Shown here: positions 15,312 to 23,405 of the stretch, in pieces
Layout: each line of letters begins with the position of its first letter
Position numbering within the stretch: position 1 is the stretch's first letter
Assembly (NCBI GenBank): GCA_002393555.1
Contig: DGSP01000024.1
Span: 1 to 24,344, forward strand
Length of the DNA: 24,344 nucleotides
Direction of reading: 5' to 3'
DNA from: Prevotellaceae bacterium UBA4359
Lineage (GTDB): Bacteria > Bacteroidota > Bacteroidia > Bacteroidales > Bacteroidaceae
Program-made: the position numbers and the translations under genes
The notes under the pieces: model-generated
Told to the model about the DNA's origin: nothing
Database searches by the model: none
What the model saw: the letters and a program-made list of their open reading frames with translations, nothing else

Positions 15312-15463
15312 AACAACGAATTTTTCGAATGAAACGAATTTCTGGTGCAATGCACCTTTGGTGCGTCGAATGGAAACGAATGCAGGGTGTAACCATTCGT
15401 TTCTATTCGTCGCCGTTTGCGGCATAGTGTTAGGAATTCGTTTCATTCGAGATATTCGTTGTT
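15312..15463. repeat. Nested palindromic repeat element between the two methyltransferase genes
   Basis: Outer arms are 15312-15340 and 15435-15463 (27 of 29 positions complementary, built on cgaatgaaacgaatt). Inner arms are 15363-15382 and 15394-15413 (18 of 20, built on gaaacgaatg). Two small perfect hairpins sit between them: ggtgca-a-tgcacc (15344-15356) and gccg-tttg-cggc (15412-15423). The element nearly fills the spacer and stops just before the start codon of the Eco57I-like gene. The related gaaac motif and gccg-cttg-cggc hairpin near 1-119 suggest a dispersed family. Confidence 0.85.
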
Positions 15464-15478
15464 TAGTAAATGCTTTAG

Positions 15479-16156
15479 TTAGTTGTTCCGTTGTCCTAAG
15501 TCCAGGAAGTACACAGGCGGGAAAGTGTCGCAAGGTGTGTCGCTGAAGAGGTCGTTGCCTTGTCCCGTCGCCACCAAGTAGGAGAAACTATAGTCGCGGC
15601 GCACCACCTTGCCGTCGCCGATGAACGACCACTCGCTCACCACAATCCACTCGTCGGGGTTATCCACCCGACGATAGGTGAGCGCATCGCCCATGATGAT
15701 GTTACGCTCCAGCAGATACGACACCGCTCGGCGACAAGCAGGTTTGCTCTGCTTGCCAAACAGCCGTTCGTACTGCTCGCAAAAGTAACGGTAGAGCCGC
15801 TGGCGGCAAGCCTCGGCATTGTCGGGCAGAAGTTCGATGCCGTAGATGCTGCTTACCGCCCACACGGCATGCTTCTCATACTGCAACTGGGTGAACTGCT
15901 TGCGCCGCACACGCTCCTCACACACCGCCAACTTGCGGCGCAAAATCTCGATGAGGAAGTTGCCGTCGCCACACGCCGGCTCCAGGAAACGGCTCTCGAT
16001 GCGTTCCGTTTCCTGCCTGACGAGGTCGAGCATCGCGTTCACCTCCCGTTCGGCGGTGAACACCTCTCCATGCTTCGACACACGCTCCTTCGACTTGATT
16101 TGCCTCTTCTCCATCGGCGGAGAAGCGGGCATCAAGCCAGCATCCATGTCGTCCAT
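15479..16156 (-). CDS. N6-MTase-like protein with motif I but no NPPY motif
   Basis: A 225-aa protein with the SAM-binding half of a gamma-type DNA methyltransferase. Motif X is HGEVFTAEREVNAMLD (29-44) and motif I is LEPACGDGNFLIEIL (58-72). A following IYGIELLPDNAEACRQRL matches the acidic-loop region. Near the C-terminus, where (D/N)PP(Y/F) would be expected after GDAL, the sequence is IVVSEWSFIGDGKVVRRDYS. No NPPY/DPPY is present anywhere. It could be a non-catalytic partner of the neighbouring Eco57I-like enzyme. The ATG at 16156 is preceded by AGGA in the loop of a 5-bp hairpin (16157-16175), so translation may be gated. It is the first gene of the RM-like operon, preceded by a long structured leader. 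Confidence 0.8.
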   Translation of the reverse strand: MDDMDAGLMPASPPMEKRQIKSKERVSKHGEVFTAEREVNAMLDLVRQETERIESRFLEPACGDGNFLIEILRRKLAVCEERVRRKQFTQLQYEKHAVWAVSSIYGIELLPDNAEACRQRLYRYFCEQYERLFGKQSKPACRRAVSYLLERNIIMGDALTYRRVDNPDEWIVVSEWSFIGDGKVVRRDYSFSYLVATGQGNDLFSDTPCDTFPPVYFLDLGQRNN

Positions 16157-16378
16157 GTGCTTTCCTGTTTAGCACATCAGTCTAAGTCGGAAGAATACAG
16201 GCTACTGCAGAACACCTCGGGCACTTGAAGGCACACAAAAAGCGTGAACATTCCTTATCAAGTACCCGAGGTATTTGCCGTAACCTGTATCGAATGATAA
16301 GTTCTGTCCACGCTCGAACGTGAACACGAACTAAATCTATTCGATACCTTTTCAAATCGGCAAATTTTCGGGGTACTT
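16157..16378 (-). promoter_or_regulatory. Structured leader with mutually exclusive hairpins (candidate cis-regulatory RNA)
   Basis: Read on the minus strand from the promoter near 16520, the leader first meets a 119-base nested fold. Pairs in plus coordinates: 16371-16378 with 16260-16267, 16358-16365 with 16273-16280, 16339-16347 with 16287-16295, 16328-16332 with 16300-16304, and 16319-16322 with 16309-16312. The 3' strand of the outermost helix lies in 16258-16272, which can instead pair with 16214-16228 as a continuous 15-bp helix with one G-U. Finally GTGCT/AGCAC (16157-16175) encloses AGGA directly before the ATG. The wobble is G-U only on the minus strand (A-C on plus), supporting minus transcription. 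I do not recognise a known riboswitch class. Confidence 0.6.
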
Positions 16379-16512
16379 CGAGATAGTTGATGCTTGAGTT
16401 AATATGTTATGTTGTCTAAATCTTCTGTCTGGCTCTTTTCTGTGGTTTTGATTTCACATTGCGGCTACTCCTCCCCGCCTCTGTGGCAGGGGACCACCCG
16501 CATTTCTTGTTG

Positions 16513-16542
16513 CAAAGTTACGTTTTTTCTGTCAATCACAAA
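16513..16542 (-). promoter_or_regulatory. Promoter of the RM-like operon, TTTG-N18-TAACTTTG
   Basis: On the minus strand, TTTG (plus 16539-16542) and TAACTTTG (plus 16513-16520) are separated by 18 bases. The predicted start near 16506 is about 350 bases upstream of the first methyltransferase ATG, so it implies the long leader. From 16379 to 16506 only a small GC-rich hairpin (cccctgcc/ggcgggg, around 16475-16495) is seen. Confidence 0.6.
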
Positions 16543-16583
16543 AGAAAATTGCGGAAAAGAATGGGTTGTTCCTTTATCCTCAA

Positions 16584-16620
16584 TAAAAAAAGGGAGGGCG
16601 TGTTTGCGACACGTCCTCCC
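16584..16620 (-). terminator. Intrinsic terminator of the protease-dynamin operon
   Basis: On the minus strand, GGGAGGACGTG pairs with CACGCCCTCCC (plus 16610-16620 and 16592-16602; one mismatch, 7-base loop), then seven T's follow (plus 16585-16591). It lies 32 bases after the stop of the last dynamin-like gene. Confidence 0.9.
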
Positions 16621-16651
16621 CTGAAATGGGCTATGCAAGCGGAGGCTTGCT

Positions 16652-18664
16652 TCAAAGATTGATGTTGATGTCGTGACCGAAATCTTCCAACTCGTCGGCA
16701 ATGCAACTGTTGTCTTTCAGCATCGTACTCTTCGTGCTGATTTGTTGCTCGATGGTTTTGCCCTCGGCATTGATGTCTTTCTTGGCCTCATCCAATAGTT
16801 GCTGGTATTGGTTGACGGGCTTGTTGATTTCGATATCGACAGCCTCTTTAAGTTTGTTGACGATTTCTCCGATGGAAGAAGTGATGTTGTTCACAAACTC
16901 GTCCTGATGCTTTGTTATTTCTTGCTTGATGGTTTCGGCTATCTTCTTCTTCGCTTTGCCCTCTATGCTGCCCAATCCGATGGCACTGCCTACGAAGAAG
17001 ACGGCAATGTTGGTCAAAATGATGGCAACCCAACCGATAGGGCCGGTGAAGTAAGCCACGATGTAGAGGATAATGTTAGTGATGATGGTGGTGACGAGTG
17101 TGGGCAAGAGTCCTTCCCATCCCATGGCACCTCCGTTGATGGCTGCAGCAGGGTTGAGTAGTAGCACTCCGGCAATGGCTGAAAGGATGCGGTTGGTACC
17201 GCTGATTTCGTCGGGTTCTTCTGTCATGATGGACATGGAGAGGTTGCCACGCACGTTTTTCAGGTCATCTTCCAGTGCGGAGAGACTTGTGTTCTGCTGT
17301 TCGGCCAGTTCTTTGAGTTTCGGCTCAATGTACTGTGGCACCAGTTCTTCAGTACACCAGGCACTGATGGATGTCTCGAGTTTGGTTTGAAAGAACTTGA
17401 GACATGCCTCGGAGAAGATTTTTCCAGTCTTCTGTGGATGCCACATGGAGATTTCTTCGTTTTCGGCTGGCTTGAACTCGTTGACCCACTCGCTGATGTG
17501 TGGGACTACTTCGGTGTTGAAGTAGGCACGGGCTCGGTCGTTGATGCCGCTGACCAAGGTGTTGGCACCTTCTGCGAAGTTGCCTGAGATGAGGCCGGCC
17601 TTCTCTTTGGCCTTGTTGAGATTTTGTTGTGCTACGCTCAGTTTTCCTGCCAGAGTGGATTGGTCTTGGCGCAGGATTTCTAGGCGGTCGGAGAGGAAAC
17701 GGCCTGTCTCGCGGTTCACCTTCTTCACAGAATAGAGGGCTTTTATGAGTTTGAGACGACCACGCTCATTGAAAAGTATTTGCTCCAGTTTCTTTTCCAT
17801 GGCTGGGAGGTGGCTCGATTCGAGCATGGAGTTGTCTTTCTTGATTTTACCCATTAGGGCTGGCAGGGAGCCAACGAAGAAGATGCCCTCGGTGCCGAGG
17901 TCGGTGTAGGGTGCCAGCACACTGGTGTAGTGGCGACGGGCATCTTCGGCATCGTGCTTGCCCGACATGAGGTCGTTCATTTCGAGCAGGTCGAAATAGG
18001 TGAGCACGAAGATGATGGACTTGTAACCCAGGGCGCGCAGATGTTCTATCTCTGCCTTGTCTCTGGCACTGAAGGCGTTTTGTGAGTTCATGCAATAGAC
18101 GATGGCATCGGCTGTGGGCAGATAATTAAGAGTGATAGCATCGTGACAGGTGGGGTCGTCAAGTCCAGGAGAATCGACAAAGTCAATGCCCATCTTACAG
18201 ATGTGGAGAGGGTATCGGATAACGATCTTGGCATAGGGGGTCTCCTTGGGTTCGTCGCCCTTGTTGGCTGTCTCATGGTCGATGATGATGTATTTGTCGA
18301 GGTCTTCAATCTGGATGTTGAAGGGTTTTTTGCCTGTCTTTTTCTTGGGATAGAGTGTGGCACCAGCCTCGTCGGCATACTGTATCTCGCCAATGACGGC
18401 CGTGGTGGGTGTGGGTTTGGCTGGCAGCAGCATCTTGCCCATCATGGCATTGAGGAAGGTGGATTTTCCGCTGGAGAACTTACCCATGACGAGTACGCGT
18501 AGGCTGCCTTCTTCCAGCCGCTTCTTCACGTCGGTCAGTGTGGCAGTGGGTTTATTGCCCAACGTTACATCATCGTAGCCTGATGCAGAGGTTACATTGT
18601 ACTGTTTGCCCACCATGTTGGAAAGATGGGCAGAGGTCTCTTTGAATTTTTCTGGTGTAAACAT
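16652..18664 (-). CDS. Dynamin-like GTPase, third in operon
   Basis: A 670-aa large GTPase of the bacterial dynamin-like type, expected to bind GTP and act at membranes. The GTPase domain has G1 GKFSSGKST (61-69), G2 Thr in TPTTA (85-89), G3 DSPG (164-167, followed by LDD) and G4 TYFD (222-225), a loose form of (N/T)KxD. A helical stalk follows (LSVAQQNLNKAKEKAGLIS). About residues 490-565 are strongly hydrophobic, with two to three segments including TTIITNIILYIVAYF and GWVAIILTNIAVFFVG, so it is probably membrane-anchored. The C-terminal helical tail is about 100 residues. A 60-base gap follows the second dynamin gene, and a strong terminator follows this one. It is the most canonical of the trio except for G4. 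Confidence 0.88.
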   Translation of the reverse strand: MFTPEKFKETSAHLSNMVGKQYNVTSASGYDDVTLGNKPTATLTDVKKRLEEGSLRVLVMGKFSSGKSTFLNAMMGKMLLPAKPTPTTAVIGEIQYADEAGATLYPKKKTGKKPFNIQIEDLDKYIIIDHETANKGDEPKETPYAKIVIRYPLHICKMGIDFVDSPGLDDPTCHDAITLNYLPTADAIVYCMNSQNAFSARDKAEIEHLRALGYKSIIFVLTYFDLLEMNDLMSGKHDAEDARRHYTSVLAPYTDLGTEGIFFVGSLPALMGKIKKDNSMLESSHLPAMEKKLEQILFNERGRLKLIKALYSVKKVNRETGRFLSDRLEILRQDQSTLAGKLSVAQQNLNKAKEKAGLISGNFAEGANTLVSGINDRARAYFNTEVVPHISEWVNEFKPAENEEISMWHPQKTGKIFSEACLKFFQTKLETSISAWCTEELVPQYIEPKLKELAEQQNTSLSALEDDLKNVRGNLSMSIMTEEPDEISGTNRILSAIAGVLLLNPAAAINGGAMGWEGLLPTLVTTIITNIILYIVAYFTGPIGWVAIILTNIAVFFVGSAIGLGSIEGKAKKKIAETIKQEITKHQDEFVNNITSSIGEIVNKLKEAVDIEINKPVNQYQQLLDEAKKDINAEGKTIEQQISTKSTMLKDNSCIADELEDFGHDININL

Positions 18665-18724
18665 TGTTTTTTAGGTGTTGGTTATGGAATATGATTATAA
18701 AGTTTAGTTGACGATTGTCCATTA

Positions 18725-20356
18725 TTAATTGTCCATTATTTCAGTGCTTAGATTGTTGATTTCCTGCATGCACTCGTCCCATTTCTTTTGTTCCATCTGG
18801 TGGTTGTAGAGGGCTATCTGCCTTTCTTTCTCGATGGACTGTCTGGCTTCTTCAATCCATTGGTTTTGATAGGACTGCAGGTTTTTGATGAGGTCGTTGT
18901 AGGCACTGTTCAGGTGGTCGGAAACGGTGATGACGAGTTTCTGCTGAGTTTGAGTCACCATCTGTGGAATGAGTTCTTGTACTCGCTCCTTTGATTCGTT
19001 CTGCTTGCGGTTCATCAGGAACTCGGCACCGATTCCGGCCATCATGCCTGTGGCCATGACTATGCCGCCCACACCCATCGTGGCACACATGGTGCCTGCG
19101 GCGATGACGGTGACGGCGGTGCCTATACGCGCCACGATGCGCATCTTCTTGGTGTCGGCTATCTCTACGTCGGCTGTGGTGGACACAGACTCTGGCTCAA
19201 TATCGTAACTGATGGGTTGGAGCGAGTTCAGGCTCTTGTTGAACGACTTTTTGATTTCGCCGTTGAGCCAGTTGATGGTGTTGAGCACATCGGCGTTGAT
19301 TTGCTGAGAGGCTGTCTGGGAGTACATGCGCACCACGTCCTCTAGGCGGTAGGGGAGTTCCTTCTCCCAATAGAGTTTGATGTCTTGGCACATCTCCACG
19401 TTGTGTTTGAGTTGGCGAATGGTCTCTGCTTTCTTTTTCTCCAGTTGAGTCCTGATCTTTTCGGCTGTCTCGTTCTTGCGCTGGTTGAGTGCGGCTTGCA
19501 GACGGAGCCAGACCGTGGTCATGTCAGAAAGTTTGGACAGTTTCTCGGCAGTCATCTTCTCCGCATCTTCTTGTGCCGCCGTATCACCCAACTTCTGGTT
19601 GCAGGTTTCGAACAGCACGGAGAGTGCGTCCATCAGAAAGAGACGCTTGAGCGAGGTGCGCAAGGTGAGTTGGCTTCCCGCTTCGTCGAGGAGTTCGTCA
19701 ATGATGTGCTGCACTTCCTCGGCCTGTTGTTCTACGGGCATGGGCTTTTCTGGAGCCAGCACTTTCACCGTATGGAAAGAGGAAGTCTTCTGCTTGACAT
19801 ACTTTGCTACTTCTTGGTAATCGCTCTCTTGCATGCGATCGGCCATCGAGAAGACGAGTAGGGTGGGAATGCTTAACTTCTCCAAGGCTTCAATCTTGGT
19901 CATCTCGGTGCGGCTCAAAGGCATCATGGCATTGAGGAGCATCACGCACACATCGGTGTGGGCATAGTGCTCGCCCAGTTGGATGAGGGTCATTTCGCCT
20001 TCTATATCTAGGTCGCCCAGTTCCCACACCTCCAAATTCTGTGCCTGCATCCATGCCGAATCCACCTCGATCACATTGACGGTTTCGGTGACATTGGTAG
20101 GGCTGATACTGGTACCATCAGCGATGTTCAGCCCTTTCCTTACAAAGCGTGTGGTCTTGTAGGTGGGCAGTAGCGACACTTCTTCGTGGGTGCCGAGCAG
20201 GGCATTCACAAGGCTGCTTTTCCCTCCGCTATGTCCGCCCGTGATGGAGATGCGCGTAGAGGAACCCTCAAGCATCTTCATGCGTGAGTTCAGTTTTTCA
20301 TACACATTGGGGCATCCTAACTGAGCAGAGAGTTTTTTAATTGTTTCTATTTTCAT
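18725..20356 (-). CDS. Dynamin-like GTPase, second in operon, with degenerate G3/G4
   Basis: A 543-aa protein with a good P-loop, GGHSGGKSS (40-48), followed by LVNALLG, but weak remaining GTPase motifs. The G3 slot reads WELGDLD (111-117) instead of DxPG, and the G4 slot reads SMAD (170-173) instead of (N/T)KxD. A long helical middle (about 245-400) contains charged coiled stretches (RTQLEKKKAETIRQLKHN). A hydrophobic hairpin lies at about 407-449 (TAVTVIAAGTMCATMGVGG, MMAGIGAEFLM), then a helical tail. It lies 19 bases after the first dynamin gene. It may bind nucleotide poorly and act as a regulatory or structural partner of its neighbours, as in heterotypic bacterial dynamin pairs; that role is inference. 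Confidence 0.82.
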   Translation of the reverse strand: MKIETIKKLSAQLGCPNVYEKLNSRMKMLEGSSTRISITGGHSGGKSSLVNALLGTHEEVSLLPTYKTTRFVRKGLNIADGTSISPTNVTETVNVIEVDSAWMQAQNLEVWELGDLDIEGEMTLIQLGEHYAHTDVCVMLLNAMMPLSRTEMTKIEALEKLSIPTLLVFSMADRMQESDYQEVAKYVKQKTSSFHTVKVLAPEKPMPVEQQAEEVQHIIDELLDEAGSQLTLRTSLKRLFLMDALSVLFETCNQKLGDTAAQEDAEKMTAEKLSKLSDMTTVWLRLQAALNQRKNETAEKIRTQLEKKKAETIRQLKHNVEMCQDIKLYWEKELPYRLEDVVRMYSQTASQQINADVLNTINWLNGEIKKSFNKSLNSLQPISYDIEPESVSTTADVEIADTKKMRIVARIGTAVTVIAAGTMCATMGVGGIVMATGMMAGIGAEFLMNRKQNESKERVQELIPQMVTQTQQKLVITVSDHLNSAYNDLIKNLQSYQNQWIEEARQSIEKERQIALYNHQMEQKKWDECMQEINNLSTEIMDN

Positions 20357-20375
20357 AGTCGGTATATATTGATGG

Positions 20376-22289
20376 TTATTGTTTTTCTTTCAGCCTGATA
20401 AGGGTGTAAGTTGTTTCATCTTTGATGTCTTCCAGTATGCGGATTTGTTGCTTGAGGCTATTGATTTGTTGCTGTATCAGCAGGATGTTTTTCTCTTGCT
20501 GGCGAATAAGGTTTTCCACTGCCTCGCCATATTCTGCCACATGGTTGTGGGCATATTGCTCAATAGCCTGGTGGATGTTCCTTCGCCGTTCGTCTATTCT
20601 TTTCTCTATTTCTGTGCGAACGCTCAGGAAATGGGTGTCTATCTCGCCCAGCATGGTGCTGGTCACGAGGGGAAAAGCATCTTCGGCCAGTTGGTCACTT
20701 TTCTTGCCGCCAAAGAAGGCTCCTGCCACCGCACCGATGACAGCACCAACACTAGTACCGATGACGGGAACGATGGAGCCAATGACGGCTCCTGCTGCTG
20801 CTCCTCCTGCTGCACCTCCAAGAATTTTGCCTCCGCCATCAGAATTTGTATTGAAAACCAATTGGTTGGTTGAACTGAAAGCCATGTCGGGCAGTGTTAT
20901 CTCGTCGATGGGCAAATTCAGCACTTTGGCCTTCCGGCGCAGAGTGGAGAACATGGAGTAATGGCGGTTGAACTCGTTTCTCATTTCAGCCAGTTGCTGG
21001 CTGACAGCCGACTTCACCTGCTTGGAAATCATCTCGTTGACCGTGGCCAACACACCTCTCACCCCTGCATGGGCCGAATTGGCCACGATTGGTTCCACCA
21101 CTTCGTGGAATTGGAAAGCGTTTTTTCTACTCAGTTTGCTGACAGCCAGTGCTTTGCAGGCATCTCTCGCCAACAGCATCTCTTCGCCCTCTTTGTCGGT
21201 CAACTTCTTTATCACCCTGTTAATCTCGCTTTTGGCCTTGGCCGATAACTGGGCGGTGACGGAATCGATATGCTCGATGCGACTATTCTCCAGTTGCTGT
21301 TTCTCTACTTCGCATATAGCCTGTTTCTCCGTCAGTGCCCTCTGCAGTTGTTGAACCAGGTCTAGTGTCAGGTTGTGCAGATGTTCGGAGAGGATGACTT
21401 CTTTGTTTCGTATGAGCAGATTCCACATATTGGTTTTGAATGCCACGAACTCCTTTTGCCAGTATGTCCATTCTGGCTTCATGCTGTCGGGGATTCTGAC
21501 TACGGGAAGGGTTGTGATGGCACTTTCGCAAAAGACCTTTGCCTCCTCCATCTTGAAATCGGTGAGAAGACGTCCCTTCACGTAGTTCAACAGCAGTTGT
21601 CGATCGGAGGGTGTCTTGTGGTCACCCATAGTGAGTACGAACACGCAACGGTGCAGATACTTGTTCAGATAGTCGTGCATGAAGACTCGCAGTGAGTTGG
21701 AAAAGGGTTGGTCTGAGGGCATCAGCACCAGTGCTGCATCGGCTTTGGAGGTCACTACACGTTTGGTCACCTCAAAGTGGTTCTGTACTGACACGTCGCC
21801 TGGATTGAAACCAGGGGTGTCGATAATGACAACGTGGTCGGGCAGGGAGATGTGGGGAATAGCGAGGTGCATGGCTTTCACATCGCGAGCCACAATTTGG
21901 TCTGAGGTGAGCGTGTCTATCAACTGTTGTGTGCCGTCGGGCTGGAGGTCATAGCGTTGCTGCAAGTAGGAGAGGAGCGAGGTGAAATCCCCTTCCTTTA
22001 CACGGAACTTCTTGTCGGCAAATTCCACAGAGATGCTGAGTGTTCCCACTCCTTTACTGATGTAGGTGGCACAAGCAGTGGTGGGCATGACTGCCTCTTT
22101 TAGGATGCGCCGCCCAATGAGGGCATTGATGAAAGTGCTCTTGCCACAAGAAAATTCGCCTACCACTGCTAGATGAAGTGTATGGTTCTTCATCTTCCGT
22201 TGTAGGTTGGCGACCGATTGCCTCATGCGGTCAAGGTTGTAGGCATCGGTCAGTTGGCTGAAAAATTCCAGTTGCTGTTCTACTTCCAT
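20376..22289 (-). CDS. Dynamin-like GTPase, first in operon, with glycine-zipper segment
   Basis: A 637-aa dynamin-like protein. G1 is GEFSCGKST (44-52), G2 lies in MPTTACAT (68-75), G3 is DTPG (157-160), and the G4 position reads TMGD (220-223) in VFVLTMGDHKT. Residues about 487-530 form a glycine/alanine-rich hydrophobic stretch (KILGGAAGGAAAGAVIGSI, then VGAVIGAVAGAFFGGKK) typical of glycine-zipper membrane insertion segments. It is flanked by helical stalk regions, and the C-terminus is a coiled coil (LIRQQEKNILLIQQQINSLK). The gap after the protease gene is 35 bases without a visible promoter, so it is transcribed with it. The whole protein looks intact. Confidence 0.88.
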   Translation of the reverse strand: MEVEQQLEFFSQLTDAYNLDRMRQSVANLQRKMKNHTLHLAVVGEFSCGKSTFINALIGRRILKEAVMPTTACATYISKGVGTLSISVEFADKKFRVKEGDFTSLLSYLQQRYDLQPDGTQQLIDTLTSDQIVARDVKAMHLAIPHISLPDHVVIIDTPGFNPGDVSVQNHFEVTKRVVTSKADAALVLMPSDQPFSNSLRVFMHDYLNKYLHRCVFVLTMGDHKTPSDRQLLLNYVKGRLLTDFKMEEAKVFCESAITTLPVVRIPDSMKPEWTYWQKEFVAFKTNMWNLLIRNKEVILSEHLHNLTLDLVQQLQRALTEKQAICEVEKQQLENSRIEHIDSVTAQLSAKAKSEINRVIKKLTDKEGEEMLLARDACKALAVSKLSRKNAFQFHEVVEPIVANSAHAGVRGVLATVNEMISKQVKSAVSQQLAEMRNEFNRHYSMFSTLRRKAKVLNLPIDEITLPDMAFSSTNQLVFNTNSDGGGKILGGAAGGAAAGAVIGSIVPVIGTSVGAVIGAVAGAFFGGKKSDQLAEDAFPLVTSTMLGEIDTHFLSVRTEIEKRIDERRRNIHQAIEQYAHNHVAEYGEAVENLIRQQEKNILLIQQQINSLKQQIRILEDIKDETTYTLIRLKEKQ

Positions 22290-22324
22290 GGTGTTTTACT
22301 GCTTGACGAGGGTGGGGAATCATC

Positions 22325-23323
22325 CTATGCGAGTCCGTTGGAGAAGTCGGAAATAACATCATCGGCATCGTTGCCGAAGGTGTCAGTACTGCCGAAGGCG
22401 GTCTGACTGTATGCGTAGTTGTCGGTCACATCTTCGGTCAAGATAAGTTCCTGCCCAGTGGTTGGGTCGGTCATGTGGAAGTTCCCCTCTTCATCGAAAT
22501 GGAAGATGTTGGGATAGTCCTCCACCACATTAGCCCAACCTTCGGGATTGGTGCGGATGGAATCGAGGATGACATCAATGAAGTCATAGGACTCGGAGAG
22601 GTCTATGACTGCCATTTGCTCCAGTGTGGCAGTGGGGATGCCGCCGAAACTCTCCATTGGCTGATAGTCCAGCCCCTGGAATTGTTCGGGCGATTGCTCG
22701 GTCGATACCATGAAGCAGTTGGAGTCCTTCCATGCGTCCATGAACTCCTGCTGACTATAAGCCCACTGGCGATTGCCGGTACCAGGGTCGGTCACGATGA
22801 CTTTCACATCATCGGGATTGCTGGTGTCGATACCTACCACCACTAAGGCATGGTCGGCTTCTTCGCCATAAGTGGCATCTTCCTCAAGTTCTTCTTCGGG
22901 ATGCACTAATTCGCCTGAATCCACGCCCACGATGACCTGATGTCCTTGTGCCAGTTCGTTGGCCAGATTGAAGATGTTGTTGTTTTCGGTCACTTCCACA
23001 TTGACGCCATAGTGTTCCAGTAGTCGGCCCACATACTCCATGGGGGTGCCATGTCCCGTAATGTACCAGCCATGTGCCTTGGCCACCTCAATCATTTCAT
23101 TCTGAGTCACATCAATTCCATAGTGCTGCAAGACGAGATGCTGCGACTGGATGGCACAGGTGTCGGGATAGAACTGGTAAACTTCGGGGTCGAAGGGAAT
23201 GTCGAGTTCAACTTGTCCATGAATGGTCTCCGCTGGCTTCACTCCCAGAGAAGTCTCTTTTGAACTGATTTCCAGTTGCCCATCGTGATAGGCTTTCCAT
23301 AGTTGGTAGGCAGGTGTATCCAT
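22325..23323 (-). CDS. C39/papain-like cysteine protease, acidic and apparently cytosolic
   Basis: A 332-aa putative cysteine protease. The nucleophile region is PDTCAIQSQHLVLQHYG (53-69, Cys56), the His region is EADHALVVVGID (155-166, His158), and the Asp/Asn region is VIVTDPGTGN (175-184, Asp179), the arrangement of C39-like peptidases. There is no signal peptide and no ABC transporter domain, unlike bacteriocin-processing C39 proteins. The protein is very acidic, with an EEELEEDATYGEEAD stretch just before the His and a C-terminal acidic, Ser/Asp-rich tail of about 100 residues. It is the first gene of an operon with three dynamin-like GTPases, with a full-consensus promoter and a leader of about 75 bases. 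Substrate unknown. A role in activating, or being activated by, the GTPases is inference. Confidence 0.8.
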   Translation of the reverse strand: MDTPAYQLWKAYHDGQLEISSKETSLGVKPAETIHGQVELDIPFDPEVYQFYPDTCAIQSQHLVLQHYGIDVTQNEMIEVAKAHGWYITGHGTPMEYVGRLLEHYGVNVEVTENNNIFNLANELAQGHQVIVGVDSGELVHPEEELEEDATYGEEADHALVVVGIDTSNPDDVKVIVTDPGTGNRQWAYSQQEFMDAWKDSNCFMVSTEQSPEQFQGLDYQPMESFGGIPTATLEQMAVIDLSESYDFIDVILDSIRTNPEGWANVVEDYPNIFHFDEEGNFHMTDPTTGQELILTEDVTDNYAYSQTAFGSTDTFGNDADDVISDFSNGLA

Positions 23324-23405
23324 GCTAATCGATTTGTTTCTTAGTTATTTGGATGTATAATTATTTAGTCAGTTTGTATTTTTTAGTGATAAAGGTTATT
23401 GGCCA

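Noticed and set aside
16260..16378. Integron attC-type recombination site or transposon end
   Set aside because: It has an imperfect dyad with bulges, but no integrase, no cassette array and no recognisable core site. Its position between promoter and first gene and its strand-specific G-U pair favour a leader RNA.
16409..16701. Small open frames between the RM-like leader and the last dynamin gene
   Set aside because: They cross the promoter and the terminator hairpin, lack family resemblance and have no start context.
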